Source: Betaproteobacteria bacterium
GTDB taxonomy: Bacteria; Pseudomonadota; Gammaproteobacteria; Burkholderiales; Thiobacillaceae
Direction of reading: 5' to 3'
DNA length: 63,403 bases
Assembly: GCA_016234655.1 (NCBI GenBank)
Contig: JACRAU010000001.1
Coordinates: 1 to 63,403 of the forward strand
Position 1 is the first letter of the stretch, and each line of letters opens with the position of its first letter. The notes beneath the pieces are model-generated. The model saw nothing but the letters and a program-made list of their open reading frames with translations, did not search any database and was not told where the DNA came from. Position numbers and translations under genes: made by a program. This document shows, in pieces, positions 18,934 through 31,096 of the stretch.

Positions 18934-19025
18934 GGTTCATTCCCTTGGCAATGGCGTGGGGGGATTAAACGCCGGCTCGAAGCCGGCGGCAAGGCCGGGC
19001 TTGGCACAATTCGTTCAAATGGAGA

Positions 19026-19054
19026 TTGCTCCCGGCCGAGCGGGCGTATACAAT
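19026..19054 (+). promoter_or_regulatory. tRNA-Val promoter
   Basis: TTGCTC (19026-19031), 17-bp spacer, TACAAT (19049-19054), ending 12 nt before the mature tRNA. The arrangement is almost the same as that upstream of tRNA-Pro. Confidence 0.6.
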
Positions 19055-19066
19055 GCCGACCTCTTT

Positions 19067-19143
19067 AGGCGCGTAGCTCAGCTGGTTAGAGCATCACCTT
19101 GACATGGTGGGGGTCGTTGGTTCGAGTCCAATCGCGCCTACCA
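19067..19143 (+). tRNA. tRNA-Val(GAC)
   Basis: A 77-nt cloverleaf. The acceptor AGGCGCG (19067-19073) pairs with CGCGCCT (19133-19139), followed by A and an encoded CCA. The anticodon arm is TCACC TTGACAT GGTGG, with GAC at positions 34-36. The T-arm has GGTTCGAGTCC. Confidence 0.96.
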
Positions 19144-19147
19144 ACAA

Positions 19148-19172
19148 AAGAACCTGTCTCGGACAGGTTCTT
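19148..19172 (+). other. First of two tandem hairpins between tRNA-Val and thrS
   Basis: AAGAACCTGTC (19148-19158), loop TCG, GACAGGTTCTT (19162-19172): an 11-bp perfect stem directly after the tRNA. No T tract follows. It may protect or process the tRNA 3' end, or act with the next hairpin in thrS control. Confidence 0.65.
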
Positions 19173-19175
19173 AAG

Positions 19176-19207
19176 AAAGCCAGACCCGTTCTGGCTTTTC
19201 TTTTTTG
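19176..19207 (+). terminator. Intrinsic terminator/attenuator 14 bp before thrS
   Basis: AAAGCCAGA (19176-19184), loop CCCGT, TCTGGCTTT (19190-19198), then a T-rich run (TTCTTTTTT). It ends tRNA-Val transcription. The thrS ATG is at 19221, so there is almost no room for a thrS promoter after it. Read-through or attenuation is therefore implied. Confidence 0.8.
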
Positions 19208-19220
19208 ATGGTAGCGAACG

Positions 19221-21125
19221 ATGCCTGTTATCCGTCTTCCCGATGGCTCCGAGCGCAGCTTCGATGAGCCGGTGACCGTGGCCCAGGTGGCGGCCGGCAT
19301 CGGCGCCGGCCTGGCCCGGGCCGCCCTGGCCGGCAAGGTCAACGGCCAGTTGGTCGATACCTCCTACCGCATCGATAGCGATGCCGATCTGGCCATCGTC
19401 ACCGACAAAGACGCCGACGGCCTGGACCTGATCCGCCATTCCATGGCCCACCTCTTGGCCTATGCGGTGAAGGCGCTGTTCCCCGAGGCCCAGGTCACCA
19501 TCGGCCCGGTGATCGAAGACGGCTTCTACTACGATTTCGCCTACAAGCGCCCGTTCACCCCGGAAGACCTGGCCGCCATCGAAAAACGCATGGCCGAGCT
19601 GGCCAAGCAGGACATCCCGGTCAGCCGCGAGGAGTGGGGCCGGGACCAGGCGGTCGAGTTCTTCAAGTCCATCGGCGAACACTACAAGGCCGAGATCATC
19701 GCCAGCATCCCGGCCGGCCAGGCCATCTCGCTCTACCGCGAGGGCGACTTCATCGACCTCTGCCGCGGCCCGCACGTGCCGTCTACGGCCAAGCTCAAGG
19801 TGTTCAAGTTGATGAAGGTGGCCGGGGCCTATTGGCGCGGCGACTCCAAGAACGAGATGCTCCAGCGCATCTACGGCACCGCCTGGGCCAAGAAGGAAGA
19901 CCTCGACGCCTATCTGCATCGCCTGGAAGAGGCGGAGAAGCGCGATCACCGCCGCCTGGGCAAGCAGCTCGACCTGTTCCACATGCAGGACGAGGCGCCG
20001 GGCATGGTGTTCTGGCACCCGCACGGCTGGGTGATCTGGCAGCAGATCGAGCAGTACATGCGCGACAAGTTCCACGACTACGGATATCAAGAGGTGAAGA
20101 CCCCGACCGTGATGGATCGCACCATGTGGGAGAAGTCGGGCCACTGGGAGAACTACCGCGAGAATATGTTCACCACGGCCTCGGAGAACCGCGATTACGC
20201 GGTGAAGCCGATGAACTGCCCGGGCCATGTGCAGATATTCAACCACGGCCTGCATTCCTACCGCGATCTGCCCTTGCGTCTGGCCGAGTTCGGCTCCTGC
20301 CACCGCAACGAGCCGTCCGGTTCGCTGCATGGCCTGATGCGGGTGCGCGCCTTCGTCCAGGACGATGCCCATATCTTCTGCACCGAAGAGCAGGTGCAGG
20401 CCGAGGTGTCGGATTTCATCAAGATGTTGCAATCGGTCTATGCCGATTTCGGCTTCCACGACGTGCTGGTCAAGTTGTCGACCCGGCCGGCGAAGCGGGT
20501 CGGCAGCGACGAGACTTGGGACAAGGCCGAGGCCGCCCTGGCCGCCGCGCTGCAACAAAATGGCCTGGCCTACGACCTACAGCCGGGCGAGGGTGCCTTC
20601 TACGGCCCCAAGATCGAGTTCACCTTGAAGGACAGTCTGGGCCGACTTTGGCAGTGCGGCACCATCCAACTCGACTTCAACCTGCCGGTGCGCCTTAACG
20701 CCGAATACGTGGCCGAGGACAACTCGCGCAAGCCCCCGGTCATGCTGCATCGGGCCATCGTCGGCTCCATGGAGCGCTTCATCGGCATCCTGATCGAGCA
20801 CTATGCCGGCAACTTCCCGCTCTGGCTGGCGCCGGTGCAGGCGGTGGTGCTGAATATCACCGACGGCCAGGCCGAATATGCCGACGAGGTGAAAGAAGCC
20901 CTTAAAAAACAAGGATTCAGGGTCATTTCGGACTTGAGAAACGAGAAGATTACCTATAAAATCCGCGAGCACTCCATGCAGCGCGTCCCTTATCAGTTGG
21001 TTGTCGGCGACAAGGAACGGGCGGAGGGCAAAGTGGCTGTACGCGTCCGCGGCGGCGAAGACCTGGGCCAGATGGGCCTGGACGAGCTGGCCACCCGACT
21101 GCGGCAGGAGCTGAAGGGCGCCTGA
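19221..21125 (+). CDS. thrS: Threonyl-tRNA synthetase
   Basis: It charges tRNA-Thr and edits Ser-tRNA-Thr. The 634-residue protein has a TGS domain (1-60), an editing domain with [11 protein letters not shown], a class II catalytic core with zinc ligands (Cys near 333 in MNCPGH, His near 384 in QDDAHIFC, His near 509 in [11 protein letters not shown]) and a C-terminal anticodon domain. It begins the thrS-infC-rpmI-rplT-pheST run. The ribosome site is weak, and two hairpins sit immediately upstream. Confidence 0.97.
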   Translation: MPVIRLPDGSERSFDEPVTVAQVAAGIGAGLARAALAGKVNGQLVDTSYRIDSDADLAIVTDKDADGLDLIRHSMAHLLAYAVKALFPEAQVTIGPVIEDGFYYDFAYKRPFTPEDLAAIEKRMAELAKQDIPVSREEWGRDQAVEFFKSIGEHYKAEIIASIPAGQAISLYREGDFIDLCRGPHVPSTAKLKVFKLMKVAGAYWRGDSKNEMLQRIYGTAWAKKEDLDAYLHRLEEAEKRDHRRLGKQLDLFHMQDEAPGMVFWHPHGWVIWQQIEQYMRDKFHDYGYQEVKTPTVMDRTMWEKSGHWENYRENMFTTASENRDYAVKPMNCPGHVQIFNHGLHSYRDLPLRLAEFGSCHRNEPSGSLHGLMRVRAFVQDDAHIFCTEEQVQAEVSDFIKMLQSVYADFGFHDVLVKLSTRPAKRVGSDETWDKAEAALAAALQQNGLAYDLQPGEGAFYGPKIEFTLKDSLGRLWQCGTIQLDFNLPVRLNAEYVAEDNSRKPPVMLHRAIVGSMERFIGILIEHYAGNFPLWLAPVQAVVLNITDGQAEYADEVKEALKKQGFRVISDLRNEKITYKIREHSMQRVPYQLVVGDKERAEGKVAVRVRGGEDLGQMGLDELATRLRQELKGA

Positions 21126-21167
21126 TTGGGCGCCCTTAGCATTTAGTCAATTTTTAGGAGCTTGGCG

Positions 21168-21689
21168 ATAGCACAGGAAAAAGACCCGCGAATCAACGGT
21201 GAGATCGATGCACCCGAGATTCGCTTGATCGGGAGCGACGGCGAGCAACTCGGCGTCGTAAGTCTGAGAGAAGCGATGCTCAAGGCGGAAGATGCCGAGC
21301 TGGACTTGGTGGAGATTGCCCCCACGGCGGCGCCTCCGGTTTGCCGAATCATGGATTACGGCAAATTCAAATACCAGGAACAGAAGAAGCAGCACGAAGC
21401 CAGGCTCAAGCAGAAGCAGATACAGGTCAAGGAAGTCAAATTCCGGCCAGGCACCGACGAGAACGACTATCAGATCAAGCTGCGCAATATGACGCGCTTT
21501 CTGGAGGAGGGCGACAAGGTGAAGGTGACCTTGCGCTTCCGCGGTCGTGAAATGGCCCACCAGGAGTTCGGTGTGGCGCAGTTGAAACGGATCGAGACCG
21601 ATCTGGCAGAGTTGGGAACGGTAGAGCAGTTTCCCAAGCTGGAAGGCCGGCAGATGGTGATGGTGCTGTCGCCGAAGAAGAAAAAGTGA
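21168..21689 (+). CDS. infC: Translation initiation factor IF-3, probable AUA start
   Basis: IF-3 prevents 30S-50S joining and proofreads start codons. The 173-residue protein has the N-domain ([14 protein letters not shown]), linker ([13 protein letters not shown]) and C-domain ([10 protein letters not shown]). AGGAG at 21156-21160 is 7 nt before an ATA at 21168, followed by GCACAGGAA. An in-frame TTG at 21162 is only 1 nt from AGGAG, too close to use. infC commonly uses a non-AUG start that IF-3 itself discriminates against (autoregulation), so ATA is the favoured start. Confidence 0.93.
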   Translation: MAQEKDPRINGEIDAPEIRLIGSDGEQLGVVSLREAMLKAEDAELDLVEIAPTAAPPVCRIMDYGKFKYQEQKKQHEARLKQKQIQVKEVKFRPGTDENDYQIKLRNMTRFLEEGDKVKVTLRFRGREMAHQEFGVAQLKRIETDLAELGTVEQFPKLEGRQMVMVLSPKKKK

Positions 21690-21707
21690 CTGGGCGTTAG
21701 CCGAGTC

Positions 21708-21727
21708 ATTCCCGCGCAGGCGGGAAT
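21708..21727. repeat. dRS3-like 20-bp palindromic repeat
   Basis: ATTCCC (21708-21713), eight bases, GGGAAT (21722-21727). This is the layout of the Neisseria dRS3 element and similar proteobacterial palindromes. It lies between infC and rpmI. Confidence 0.6.
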
Positions 21728-21851
21728 CCAGGTTTCATGAGGCGGGATGCGGGCCTCGTTAATATCCGCATCGAACAAGTGCCGACAGGTCGGTCAAGCA
21801 TCCCCGCAGCTGGGGGTCACCTGCAGGCATACAAGAGTTAGGAGCATTCAC

Positions 21852-22049
21852 ATGCCCAAGATGAAGACCAAGAGCGGGGCGAAAAAGCGCTTCCGCGTGC
21901 GTGGCAGTGGCAGCGTCAAGCGCAGTCATGCTTATCTGCGCCACATCCTCACCAAGAAAAGCACCAAGCGCAAGCGTAACCTGCGTGGCATGGGGGCCGT
22001 TGCCGCCGTGGACGTCGGCCATATTCGCGCCATGCTGCCCTACGCATAA
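21852..22049 (+). CDS. rpmI: 50S ribosomal protein L35
   Basis: The 65-residue basic protein begins [16 protein letters not shown], the conserved bL35 start, with AGGAG about 7 nt upstream (TTAGGAGCATTCACATG). It follows infC and is 11 bp from rplT. The longer upstream frame is not used. Confidence 0.97.
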   Translation: MPKMKTKSGAKKRFRVRGSGSVKRSHAYLRHILTKKSTKRKRNLRGMGAVAAVDVGHIRAMLPYA

Positions 22050-22060
22050 GGAGTTGAACC

Positions 22061-23610
<1,550 letters not shown>

Positions 23611-23626
23611 GCACGGGACAGGCAAG

Positions 23627-25987
23627 ATGAAATTTTCCGAAAATTGGCTGCGTAGCCTGGTCAACCCCGACCTCGATAGCGCACAACTGGAACACCTGGT
23701 GACCATGGCCGGCCTCGAGGTCGAGGCCGTCGAGCCGGCGGCGCCCGCCTTCGACAAGGTGGTGGTGGCCGAAATCCTTAGCGCCGAGAAACACCCCAAT
23801 GCCGATCGCTTGCAGGTCTGCCGGGTCCAGGTGGGCGAGGGCGAGCCCTTGCAGATTGTCTGCGGCGCACCCAATGCTCGGGCTGGCCTGAAGACCGCGT
23901 GTGCCCTGGTCGGTGCCGAGTTGCCGGGCGAGTTCAAGATCAAGCAGGCCAAGGTGCGCAGCGTGGAATCCTTCGGCATGCTGTGCTCGGCCAAGGAGTT
24001 GGGGCTGACCGAAGCGGCCGAAGGTATTCTGGAATTGCCGGCCGATGCACCGGTGGGCGAAGACTTCCGGGCCTATCGCCGGCTGGGCGACCATCTGCTC
24101 ACGCTCAAATTGACGCCCAATCGTGGCGATTGCTTGTCGATACTCGGCATTGCGCGCGAGGTGGCGGCGCTGACTGGTGCTCAATTGAACCACATCGATT
24201 GCTCGCCGGCGGCGACGACGATAGCCGATAGCTTCCCGGTCACCGTGGATGAGCCCCAAGCCTGCCCGCGTTATTGCGGCCGGGTCATCCGTGGCATCGA
24301 TGCCCAGGCGGCGACGCCGGCGTGGATGCTGGAGCGCTTGGAGCGCAGCGGCCTGCGTGGCATCCACCCGGTGGTCGACGTGACTAACTATGTGCTATTG
24401 GAGTTGGGCCAGCCCATGCATGCCTTCGATCTGGCCAAGCTCAAGGGCGGCATCCGCGTGCGCATGGGCCAGGCCGGCGAAAAGCTGGCGCTGCTCAATG
24501 AGCAGGCCATCGAACTGGCGGCCGATACCTTGGTCATCGCCGACGACGGTGGCCCACTGGCCTTGGCCGGCGTGATGGGCGGCGCGGCCAGCGCCGTGTC
24601 CGATGCCACCCGCGACATCTTTCTGGAGTCGGCCCATTTCGTGCCTGCGGCCATCGCCGGCCGTGCCCGCCGCTACGGTCTTAGCACCGATTCTTCCCAT
24701 CGCTTCGAACGCGGGGTCGATATCGACCTGCCGCGTCATGCCCTGGAGCGGGCGACCCAGTTGATTCTGGATATTTGTGGCGGCCAGGCCGGCCCCCTGG
24801 TGGAGACGGCAGGCGAAACGCCTCGGCGCAAGCCGGTGGCTTTCCGGCCGCAACGCGCCTGTCGCCTGCTCGGCATCGATTTGGATGCGGGTGAGATGGC
24901 CGCTATCTTCGGCCGGCTGGGCATGCAAGTTGCCGAGCAGGGCGACACCTTCCAGGTGACGCCGCCGGGCTTCCGTTTCGACATCGAGCGCGAGGTCGAC
25001 TTGATCGAAGAGGTCGCGCGGGTCCATGGCTATGAGGCTATCCCCACTGTTGCGCCGCAGGGCGCGGCATGTTTGTTGCCGGTCAGCGAAACCGAGCGCG
25101 CTACATCCGAGGCCAAGCGCCTGCTCAATGTGCGTGGTTATCAAGAGATCATCACCTACAGCTTCATCGCGGCCGAGTTGGATGCCGATTTCCGGGCGGG
25201 CGGTCAGGCCGTGGCCTTGCTGAACCCCATCGCCAGCCAGATGGATACCCTACGCGGTAGCCTGATGGCAGGCTTGGTGCAGACCCTGCGCCACAATCTC
25301 AATCATGGCCAGGAGCGCCTGCGTCTGTTCGAGCTGGGGCGCTGCTTCGATGGGGCCACTGCCGAGGCGCAGCCCTTACGCTTGGCCGGCCTGGTCTACG
25401 GCCATGCCCGGCCCGAGCAGTGGGGTGAGGCCAAGCGCGAGGCGGATTTCTTCGATATCCGCAACGATGTCGAGGCCCTGTTCCATCCGCTATCGGTGCA
25501 ATTCGAACGGGCCGAGCATCCGGCGCTGCATCCGGGGCGTACCGCCCGTATCAGCCTGGATGGCCAGGCCATCGGCTGGCTCGGCACGCTGCACCCTCGT
25601 CTGGTGCAGAAATACGATTTCGTTCGTGCCCCCATCCTGTTCGAGCTGGCTTGGTCGGCCGTGGCGGCGCGCAAGACCCCGCGTTATGCCGGCTTGTCCA
25701 AGTTCCCGGCGGTGCGTCGGGATATTGCCGTGGTGACCGATGCCGATGTCGCCGTGGGCGAGATATTGCAGGCCGCTAGAGCCAATCTGCCGGCCAAGAT
25801 GGTGGACATCGCATTGTTCGACGTGTATCAGGGCAAGGGCATGGAATCTGGCAAAAAAAGCCTTGCTTTCAGCATGTTATTACAAGATACTGAGAAAACG
25901 CTTACAGACGTTGAGATCGAAGCGGCCGTGGAGGGGATGATGCAGTTCCTCGCCGAGCGCTTCAACGCAAGCTTGCGTGCCGCTTGA
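23627..25987 (+). CDS. pheT: Phenylalanyl-tRNA synthetase beta subunit
   Basis: The 786-residue protein has the OB-fold tRNA-binding domain (about 40-150; [18 protein letters not shown]), the B3/B4 editing domain, B5 domain and a C-terminal ferredoxin-fold anticodon-binding domain (about 690-785). Length is normal. Its TGA overlaps the region where ihfA begins. Unusually for this operon, about 150 bp of repeat-like DNA separates it from pheS. Confidence 0.97.
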   Translation: MKFSENWLRSLVNPDLDSAQLEHLVTMAGLEVEAVEPAAPAFDKVVVAEILSAEKHPNADRLQVCRVQVGEGEPLQIVCGAPNARAGLKTACALVGAELPGEFKIKQAKVRSVESFGMLCSAKELGLTEAAEGILELPADAPVGEDFRAYRRLGDHLLTLKLTPNRGDCLSILGIAREVAALTGAQLNHIDCSPAATTIADSFPVTVDEPQACPRYCGRVIRGIDAQAATPAWMLERLERSGLRGIHPVVDVTNYVLLELGQPMHAFDLAKLKGGIRVRMGQAGEKLALLNEQAIELAADTLVIADDGGPLALAGVMGGAASAVSDATRDIFLESAHFVPAAIAGRARRYGLSTDSSHRFERGVDIDLPRHALERATQLILDICGGQAGPLVETAGETPRRKPVAFRPQRACRLLGIDLDAGEMAAIFGRLGMQVAEQGDTFQVTPPGFRFDIEREVDLIEEVARVHGYEAIPTVAPQGAACLLPVSETERATSEAKRLLNVRGYQEIITYSFIAAELDADFRAGGQAVALLNPIASQMDTLRGSLMAGLVQTLRHNLNHGQERLRLFELGRCFDGATAEAQPLRLAGLVYGHARPEQWGEAKREADFFDIRNDVEALFHPLSVQFERAEHPALHPGRTARISLDGQAIGWLGTLHPRLVQKYDFVRAPILFELAWSAVAARKTPRYAGLSKFPAVRRDIAVVTDADVAVGEILQAARANLPAKMVDIALFDVYQGKGMESGKKSLAFSMLLQDTEKTLTDVEIEAAVEGMMQFLAERFNASLRAA

Positions 25988-26004
25988 TGGAGCCTTCTAA
26001 CAAA

Positions 26005-26316
26005 ATGACGACGCTCACCAAGGCCGAATTGGCCAATTTGTTGTTCGAAAAAGTGGGATTGAACAAGCGCGAGGCCAAGGAGATGGTCGAAGCGTTTTTC
26101 GAAGAGGTGCGCACCGCGCTGGAAACCGGGGATAGCGTCAAGCTGTCTGGCTTCGGTAACTTCCAATTGCGCGACAAGCCACAACGTCCCGGTCGCAATC
26201 CGAAGACCGGCGAAGAGATGCCGATCACCGCGCGTCGCGTAGTGACATTTCATTCCAGCCAAAAGCTGAAGGCCATGGTCGAGACGGCACATGCCGGAAC
26301 ACCCCTCGCAGAGTGA
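26005..26316 (+). CDS. ihfA: Integration host factor alpha subunit
   Basis: A DNA-bending nucleoid protein. The 103-residue protein ([18 protein letters not shown]) matches IHF-alpha, with the DNA-intercalating proline arm in [14 protein letters not shown]. An alternative ATG at 25987 overlaps the pheT stop but has no ribosome site; GGAG at 25989-25992 favours 26005, although the 12-nt gap is long. The pheT-ihfA-merR order is common in beta- and gammaproteobacteria. Confidence 0.94.
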   Translation: MTTLTKAELANLLFEKVGLNKREAKEMVEAFFEEVRTALETGDSVKLSGFGNFQLRDKPQRPGRNPKTGEEMPITARRVVTFHSSQKLKAMVETAHAGTPLAE

Positions 26317-26689
26317 TCTGCCACCCATCCCATCGAAGCGTTACTTCACCATCGGTGAGGTGAGCGAGCTCTGCGCGGTCAAGCCGCACGTGCTGCGCTA
26401 TTGGGAGCAGGAGTTCAGCCAGCTCAAGCCGGTGAAGCGGCGCGGCAACCGCCGCTACTACCAGCACCACGAGGTCATGCTGATCCGCCGTATTCGCCAA
26501 TTACTCTACGAAGAAGGCTTCACCATCAGCGGTGCGCGCAATCGCTTGAGTAGCGAGGAATTGGCCGAGGTGGCCGCCGCCGCATCGCCGGTAGTGGCGG
26601 CAACGCCCATGATTCATTCCGGCCCATTGCAGACAGTCGAAATCAAAAAAGCGCTCGGTGAAATTCTCGCCGTGCTCGGTCGAAACTGA
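26291..26689 (+). CDS. MerR-family transcriptional regulator
   Basis: The 132-residue protein has an N-terminal MerR winged helix ([33 protein letters not shown]) and a short effector region without metal-binding Cys residues. It overlaps ihfA by 26 bp. This small MerR protein is routinely found after ihfA; its targets are not known to me. Confidence 0.9.
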   Translation: MPEHPSQSDLPPIPSKRYFTIGEVSELCAVKPHVLRYWEQEFSQLKPVKRRGNRRYYQHHEVMLIRRIRQLLYEEGFTISGARNRLSSEELAEVAAAASPVVAATPMIHSGPLQTVEIKKALGEILAVLGRN

Positions 26690-26709
26690 ATTCATGATGG
26701 TTTTTTGAA

Positions 26710-26738
26710 TTGCTTTGGCATGGCCGCCGGCTTATAAT
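26710..26738 (+). promoter_or_regulatory. tRNA-Pro promoter
   Basis: TTGCTT (26710-26715), 17-bp spacer, TATAAT (26733-26738), 10 nt before the tRNA. A strong consensus -10. Confidence 0.7.
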
Positions 26739-26748
26739 CCGCGCCGTT

Positions 26749-26825
26749 CGGGGCGTAGCGCAGCCTGGTAGCGCACCTGCATGGGGTGCAGGGGGTCGGA
26801 AGTTCGAATCTTCTCGCCCCGACCA
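26749..26825 (+). tRNA. tRNA-Pro(GGG)
   Basis: A 77-nt cloverleaf. The acceptor CGGGGCG (26749-26755) pairs with CGCCCCG (26815-26821), followed by A and an encoded CCA. The anticodon arm is CCTGC ATGGGGT GCAGG, with GGG at positions 34-36. Confidence 0.96.
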
Positions 26826-26854
26826 CAAATTCCCCTATTTTCAGACCCACAGCC

Positions 26855-27598
26855 ATGCGAATTCTGCTCAGTAACGACGACGGCTATTTCGCACCTGGCT
26901 TGGCCCAATTGGCCTCGGCCTTGTCTTCCTTCGCCAAGGTCACCGTCGTCGCGCCCGAGCGCGACCGCAGCGGGGCCAGCAATTCCCTGACCTTGGATCG
27001 GCCGCTGATCGTGCGGCAGACGCCCAATGGCTTCTATCATGTCAACGGCACGCCGACCGACTGCGTGCATCTGGCGGTCACCGGCCTGTTGCCGGAGCTG
27101 CCGGACATGGTGATTTCGGGCATCAATCATGGCGCCAATATGGGCGACGACACCGTCTATTCCGGCACCGTCGCAGCCGCCACCGAAGGTTTCCTGCTGG
27201 GTATCCCCTCTATTGCCGTCTCGCTAGTCAATGTCGGTGGCGAGAATTTCCAAACCGCCGCCGACTTCGTGGCCGATTTGGTCAAGCGCTTTGCCGGCAA
27301 TCCGATCAAGGAACCGACCCTGCTGAACGTGAACGTGCCGGATGTGAAGCCGGAGGCGATTCGTGGCGTCGAGATCACGCGTCTGGGCAAGCGGCACAAG
27401 GCCGAGCCGGTCGTGAAGGCGGTCAACCCGCGCAACCAAACGGTCTATTGGGTCGGCGCGGCCGGCCCGGCGCAGGATGCGGGGCCGGGCACGGATTTCC
27501 ATGCCGTGGCCCAGAACTGCATCTCGGTAACGCCCTTGCAGGTCGACCTGACCCGTTATGCCCAGATCGACATGTTGAAAGGCTGGATGCAGGCATGA
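26855..27598 (+). CDS. surE: 5'/3'-nucleotidase SurE
   Basis: It removes phosphate from nucleoside monophosphates. The 247-residue protein starts [10 protein letters not shown] with metal ligands D8 and D9, and has the conserved [11 protein letters not shown] block. The ATG at 26855 matches the conserved N-terminus; upstream codons run through the tRNA. Its stop overlaps the pcm start (ATGA). Confidence 0.96.
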   Translation: MRILLSNDDGYFAPGLAQLASALSSFAKVTVVAPERDRSGASNSLTLDRPLIVRQTPNGFYHVNGTPTDCVHLAVTGLLPELPDMVISGINHGANMGDDTVYSGTVAAATEGFLLGIPSIAVSLVNVGGENFQTAADFVADLVKRFAGNPIKEPTLLNVNVPDVKPEAIRGVEITRLGKRHKAEPVVKAVNPRNQTVYWVGAAGPAQDAGPGTDFHAVAQNCISVTPLQVDLTRYAQIDMLKGWMQA

Positions 27599-28254
27599 AC
27601 GCGACGCACTCCGGTATCGGCATGACCTCGCAACGCACGCGTGCGCGCATGGTCGAGCGCCTGAAGGAGCAGGGCATCAACGATCCGATGGTGCTGGCGG
27701 CGATGAATGCGGTGCCTCGGCACGTCTTTCTGGAAGACGCCTTGCAGATACGCGCCTATGAAGACACGCCGCTGCCGATCGGCCACGGCCAGACCATTTC
27801 CAGCCCCTACACCGTGGCGCGCTCGTGCGAATTGGCCTGCCAGGGCAAACGCATGGAGAAGGTATTGGAGATCGGTGGCGGCTGCGGCTATCAAGCGGCG
27901 GTCTTGGCCCAATTGGCGCAAAAGGTCATCAGCATCGAGCGTATCGCGGGCCTGGTCGGCAAGGCGCGCAATACCCTGCGTGAATTACGCATTGCCAATG
28001 TGCAGATCAGGATCGCCGACGGTACCCTGGGCTACAAAGAGGCGGCGGCCTTCGATGCCATCGTGGTGGCGGCCGCCATGCCCTACATCCCGGAGGAGCT
28101 GATCGCTCAACTCAAGCCTGGCGGCCGCCTGGTCGCGCCGGTGGGCTCGGGCGACAACCAGCGGCTGAAGATGGTGGAGGCCGGGCCGGAAGGGTATGTC
28201 GAAAGCGACTTGGAGGCCGCCAAGTTCGTCCCGCTGCTGCCGGGAGTCGGTTGA
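27595..28254 (+). CDS. pcm: Protein-L-isoaspartate O-methyltransferase
   Basis: It repairs isoaspartyl residues in aged proteins using S-adenosylmethionine. The 219-residue protein has a SAM motif I of [18 protein letters not shown] (usually GTGSGYQ) and the PIGHGQTIS substrate motif. It overlaps both surE and nlpD by 4 bp, so surE-pcm-nlpD-rpoS form one unit tied to stationary-phase survival. Confidence 0.96.
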   Translation: MNATHSGIGMTSQRTRARMVERLKEQGINDPMVLAAMNAVPRHVFLEDALQIRAYEDTPLPIGHGQTISSPYTVARSCELACQGKRMEKVLEIGGGCGYQAAVLAQLAQKVISIERIAGLVGKARNTLRELRIANVQIRIADGTLGYKEAAAFDAIVVAAAMPYIPEELIAQLKPGGRLVAPVGSGDNQRLKMVEAGPEGYVESDLEAAKFVPLLPGVG

Positions 28255-28970
28255 GCCGGCTGGCTATCCTCGCCGTGCTGACGGCCATGTTATTGGCTGG
28301 CTGCGGCATCTCTTCCAAGCTGTTCGCGCCCATCCGCGAGATCGGCAAGCTGGGCCGGCCGGCCGAGTACTATCTCGTCCAACCCGGGGATACCCTCCAC
28401 AAAATCGCTTATGAATTCGGCCTGGATGTACGTGATCTGGCTGCCTGGAACGAACTGAGCGATCCCAACCATATTCGCGCCGGTGAACGGCTTAGGGTGC
28501 TGCCACCCCGGGTCGGCAAGGTTGCGGCTAGCGCGCCGGAGGCGGGCCGCAAGGCCGATAAGAATGCATCGAAACCCGCGCCAGATATGGATTCCGAGCC
28601 TACGAGCTGGGTTTGGCCGCTACGCGGGAAATTGCTCGAGGGCTTCAACGAGTCCGTCGGCAACAAGGGGATCGACATCGCCGGGGTGATCGGCGAACCC
28701 ATTGTGGCAACTACTAATGGGGTTGTGGTGTATACGGGGGTGGGCTTGCGTGGCTATGGGAAACTCACCATCATTAGGCACAGCTCGACGGCCCTGTCGG
28801 CCTACGCTCACCAGTCGCGTATCTTGGTGAGCGAGGGGCAGGTGGTATCGCAGGGGCAAAAGATCGGCGAGGTGGGAGATAGTGATGCGGAACGGGTTAA
28901 GTTGCATTTCGAGATTCGGCGTTTAGGCCGACCGGTAGACCCGCTGCTCTATCTATCAAAAACCGGATGA
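28251..28970 (+). CDS. nlpD: NlpD-like lipoprotein with LysM and degenerate LytM domain
   Basis: A 239-residue murein-associated lipoprotein with a TTG start at 28251, supported by GGGAG 4 nt upstream and coupling to the pcm stop. A lipobox LAGC ends at C18, a LysM domain lies at about 43-88 ([15 protein letters not shown]) and an M23/LytM domain at about 140-236. The zinc-site H of the HxxxD motif is Asn (NKGID) and the first H of HxH is Lys (KLHFEIR). The domain is therefore probably non-catalytic, as in E. coli NlpD, which activates the amidase AmiC. Confidence 0.92.
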   Translation: MSRLAILAVLTAMLLAGCGISSKLFAPIREIGKLGRPAEYYLVQPGDTLHKIAYEFGLDVRDLAAWNELSDPNHIRAGERLRVLPPRVGKVAASAPEAGRKADKNASKPAPDMDSEPTSWVWPLRGKLLEGFNESVGNKGIDIAGVIGEPIVATTNGVVVYTGVGLRGYGKLTIIRHSSTALSAYAHQSRILVSEGQVVSQGQKIGEVGDSDAERVKLHFEIRRLGRPVDPLLYLSKTG

Positions 28971-28982
28971 GTAGGAGGCCAC

Positions 28983-29918
28983 ATGCAGGAAGAAGACTAT
29001 GTCGAACCTGACATGGAAGTGGAGCCCGAAAATGGCGATGAGGCTGCTCCCGAGCAGGTGCGGGCGGAGAGCGAGTTCGATCTGGACGAAGTGCGCGATG
29101 TCACCCAGATATACCTCAACGAGATCGGCCGCGAAGGTCTGTTGACCGCCCAGCAGGAGCGTGAGCTTGCGGTGCGCATGCGTGCCGGCGACTTCGAAGC
29201 CCGGCAGACCCTGATCGAACGCAACCTGCGTTTGGTCGTCAACATCGCCAAGCATTACCTCAATCGTGGCCTGACCCTGCTCGATCTGGTCGAAGAGGGC
29301 AATCTGGGGCTGATGCATGCCTTGGAGAAGTTCGATCCCGAGCGTGGTTTCCGCTTTTCGACCTATGCCACCTGGTGGATTCGCCAGAACATCGAGCGCG
29401 CGATCATGAATCAATCGCGCACCATCCGCCTGCCGGTGCATGTGATCAAGGAGCTCAACGTCTATCTGCGCGCCCGGCGTCATTTGGAAATGCATGGCTG
29501 TCCCGAGGCGGGGCCGGAGGAGATCGCCGCGCTGACCAGCAAGCCGGTCGAGGACGTGCGCCGGGTCTTGGCCTTGAATGACCGAGTGGCTTCCTTGGAC
29601 GCGCCGCTCGATATCGATCCCGGTCTGTCCATCGGCGAGGCGATTGCGGACGAGAATTCGATCATGCCGGAGGAAATGCTGGCGAATTCCCAGGTCGAGC
29701 ACCATGTCCATGAGTGGCTGGCCGAGCTGCCGGAGAAACACCGCTGGGTGATCGAGCGGCGTTTCGGTTTCAACAACCAGGATATATCCACGCTGGAGGA
29801 GTTGGCCGACGTGCTCAATGTGACCCGCGAGCGGGTGCGCCAAATCCAGCTCGAGGCCCTGCAGACCTTGCGCAAGACCTTGCGCCGCAGAGGGATGTCG
29901 AGAGAGGCCTTGTTGTGA
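28983..29918 (+). CDS. rpoS: RNA polymerase sigma factor RpoS
   Basis: The general stress/stationary-phase sigma factor. The 311-residue protein has region 1.2 ([16 protein letters not shown]), region 2 ([34 protein letters not shown]), region 3 and region 4 helix-turn-helix ([20 protein letters not shown]). GGAGG lies 5 nt before the ATG. A start within nlpD-rpoS promoters cannot be resolved by eye. The HAD phosphatase gene overlaps its stop. Confidence 0.97.
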   Translation: MQEEDYVEPDMEVEPENGDEAAPEQVRAESEFDLDEVRDVTQIYLNEIGREGLLTAQQERELAVRMRAGDFEARQTLIERNLRLVVNIAKHYLNRGLTLLDLVEEGNLGLMHALEKFDPERGFRFSTYATWWIRQNIERAIMNQSRTIRLPVHVIKELNVYLRARRHLEMHGCPEAGPEEIAALTSKPVEDVRRVLALNDRVASLDAPLDIDPGLSIGEAIADENSIMPEEMLANSQVEHHVHEWLAELPEKHRWVIERRFGFNNQDISTLEELADVLNVTRERVRQIQLEALQTLRKTLRRRGMSREALL

Positions 29919-30583
29919 TCGATTGGGGCGGGATCGATACCGTCTTGCTCGATATGGACGGTACCCTTCTCGACCTGCATTACGACAACCATTTCTGGCA
30001 GGTCTATGTGCCGGAAAAATACGCCGAACGGCACGGCCTGCCGCACGAGGAGGCGCATGCCGAGTGCTTCCGCCGCTACAACGCGAAATTCGGTACCCTC
30101 GACTGGTATTGCGTGGACTATTGGAGCGAGCAGTTCCAACTCGACATCGTCGCGCTCAAGGAAGAAGTGGCCCACCTGATCGCCGTGCATCCCGATGTGC
30201 CGGAGTTCCTGCGGGCGGCGCGGTCGGCCGGCAAGCGCGTGGTGCTGGTGACCAATGCCCACCACAAGAGCCTCGAACTCAAGATGCGGCAAACCGGCTT
30301 GGACGTGCATTTCGACGCCGTCCATAGCGCGCACAGCTTCGGTCTGGCCAAGGAAAATCCCGGCTTTTGGGCCAGATTGCAAGCCGAGGAACTATTCGAT
30401 CCCAAGCGAACCCTGCTGGCGGACGACAGCCTGCCGGTGCTGCGTTCGGCGCGGGATTACGGCATTGCCTATTTGCTGGCGATTTACCGGCCTGATACCC
30501 GGATGCCGGAGAAGGATGTCGGGGAGTTTGTCGCCATCCGCCGCTTCGGCGAGGTCATGCCGGTGCAGGCCAAGGCGGCCTAG
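29915..30583 (+). CDS. HAD-family phosphatase, YrfG/GMP-IMP nucleotidase type
   Basis: The 222-residue protein has HAD motifs I ([14 protein letters not shown]), II (VLVTNAHH), III (Lys in GLAKENPGF) and IV ([10 protein letters not shown]). The layout matches E. coli YrfG, a purine nucleotide phosphatase. The GTG start at 29915 overlaps the rpoS stop. It is convergent with the Mth938-like gene, with a 4-bp overlap. Confidence 0.88.
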   Translation: MIDWGGIDTVLLDMDGTLLDLHYDNHFWQVYVPEKYAERHGLPHEEAHAECFRRYNAKFGTLDWYCVDYWSEQFQLDIVALKEEVAHLIAVHPDVPEFLRAARSAGKRVVLVTNAHHKSLELKMRQTGLDVHFDAVHSAHSFGLAKENPGFWARLQAEELFDPKRTLLADDSLPVLRSARDYGIAYLLAIYRPDTRMPEKDVGEFVAIRRFGEVMPVQAKAA

Positions 30584-30945
30584 ACGATCAAGGCCGCCGC
30601 GACCCGACGGCCCTCGCCGGCGAGGAGGTTGTAGGTGCGGCAGGCCGCGCCCAGGTCCATTGCCTCCAGCCCGATGCGTTCCGCGAGCAGGCCCGCATAG
30701 AGGGCGGGCGATGGCAAGCGTAGCCGGCTGCCGGTGCCGAGGAGGACCAGTTCCGGGCGATATTCCAGCAAGGCACTCAGGTGCTCGGGTTTGAGGTCGT
30801 CGAAGCCGGCGACCTGCCAGTCGTGGATATGGTCCGGCAACAGGACCACGCTGCCGGCCAGCCGCCTGTGGCCCACCTCGACGAAGCCCTCGCCATAGGC
30901 GCTAATCAGGTGGATGCCGGCGGTTTGGGAGAGATGTAGCTTCAT
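30580..30945 (-). CDS. Mth938-like (DUF498) domain protein
   Basis: A 121-residue protein with the MTH938/NDUFAF3-like fold pattern (LLPDHIHDW; LVLLGTGSRLRLPSPAL; MDLGAACRTYNLLAGEGRRVAAALI). Its mitochondrial relative assists complex I assembly; the bacterial role is unclear. It is a single gene facing the HAD gene. Confidence 0.85.
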   Translation of the reverse strand: MKLHLSQTAGIHLISAYGEGFVEVGHRRLAGSVVLLPDHIHDWQVAGFDDLKPEHLSALLEYRPELVLLGTGSRLRLPSPALYAGLLAERIGLEAMDLGAACRTYNLLAGEGRRVAAALIV

Positions 30946-31096
30946 GCCCCTTAGTTTGCCGTGAAAATGGGCGGTCGGGTAAGATTACGGTCTTTGCAGA
31001 CCACGGCCACGCCCTCATGTCCCGATTTCCGCGTATTCCCTCTTTCTCTCTCCAATGGGGCGGTCGCGCGTGAGTGCCGGCAAGCGAAAGTCGAAC

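Noticed and set aside
19086..20558. 490-codon open frame on the minus strand
   Set aside because: Entirely antisense to thrS; His/Gly/Leu-rich composition is typical of a shadow frame in high-GC DNA.
26705..26710. TTGAAT as the -35 of tRNA-Pro
   Set aside because: Spacing to TATAAT would be 22 bp; TTGCTT at 26710 gives 17 bp.
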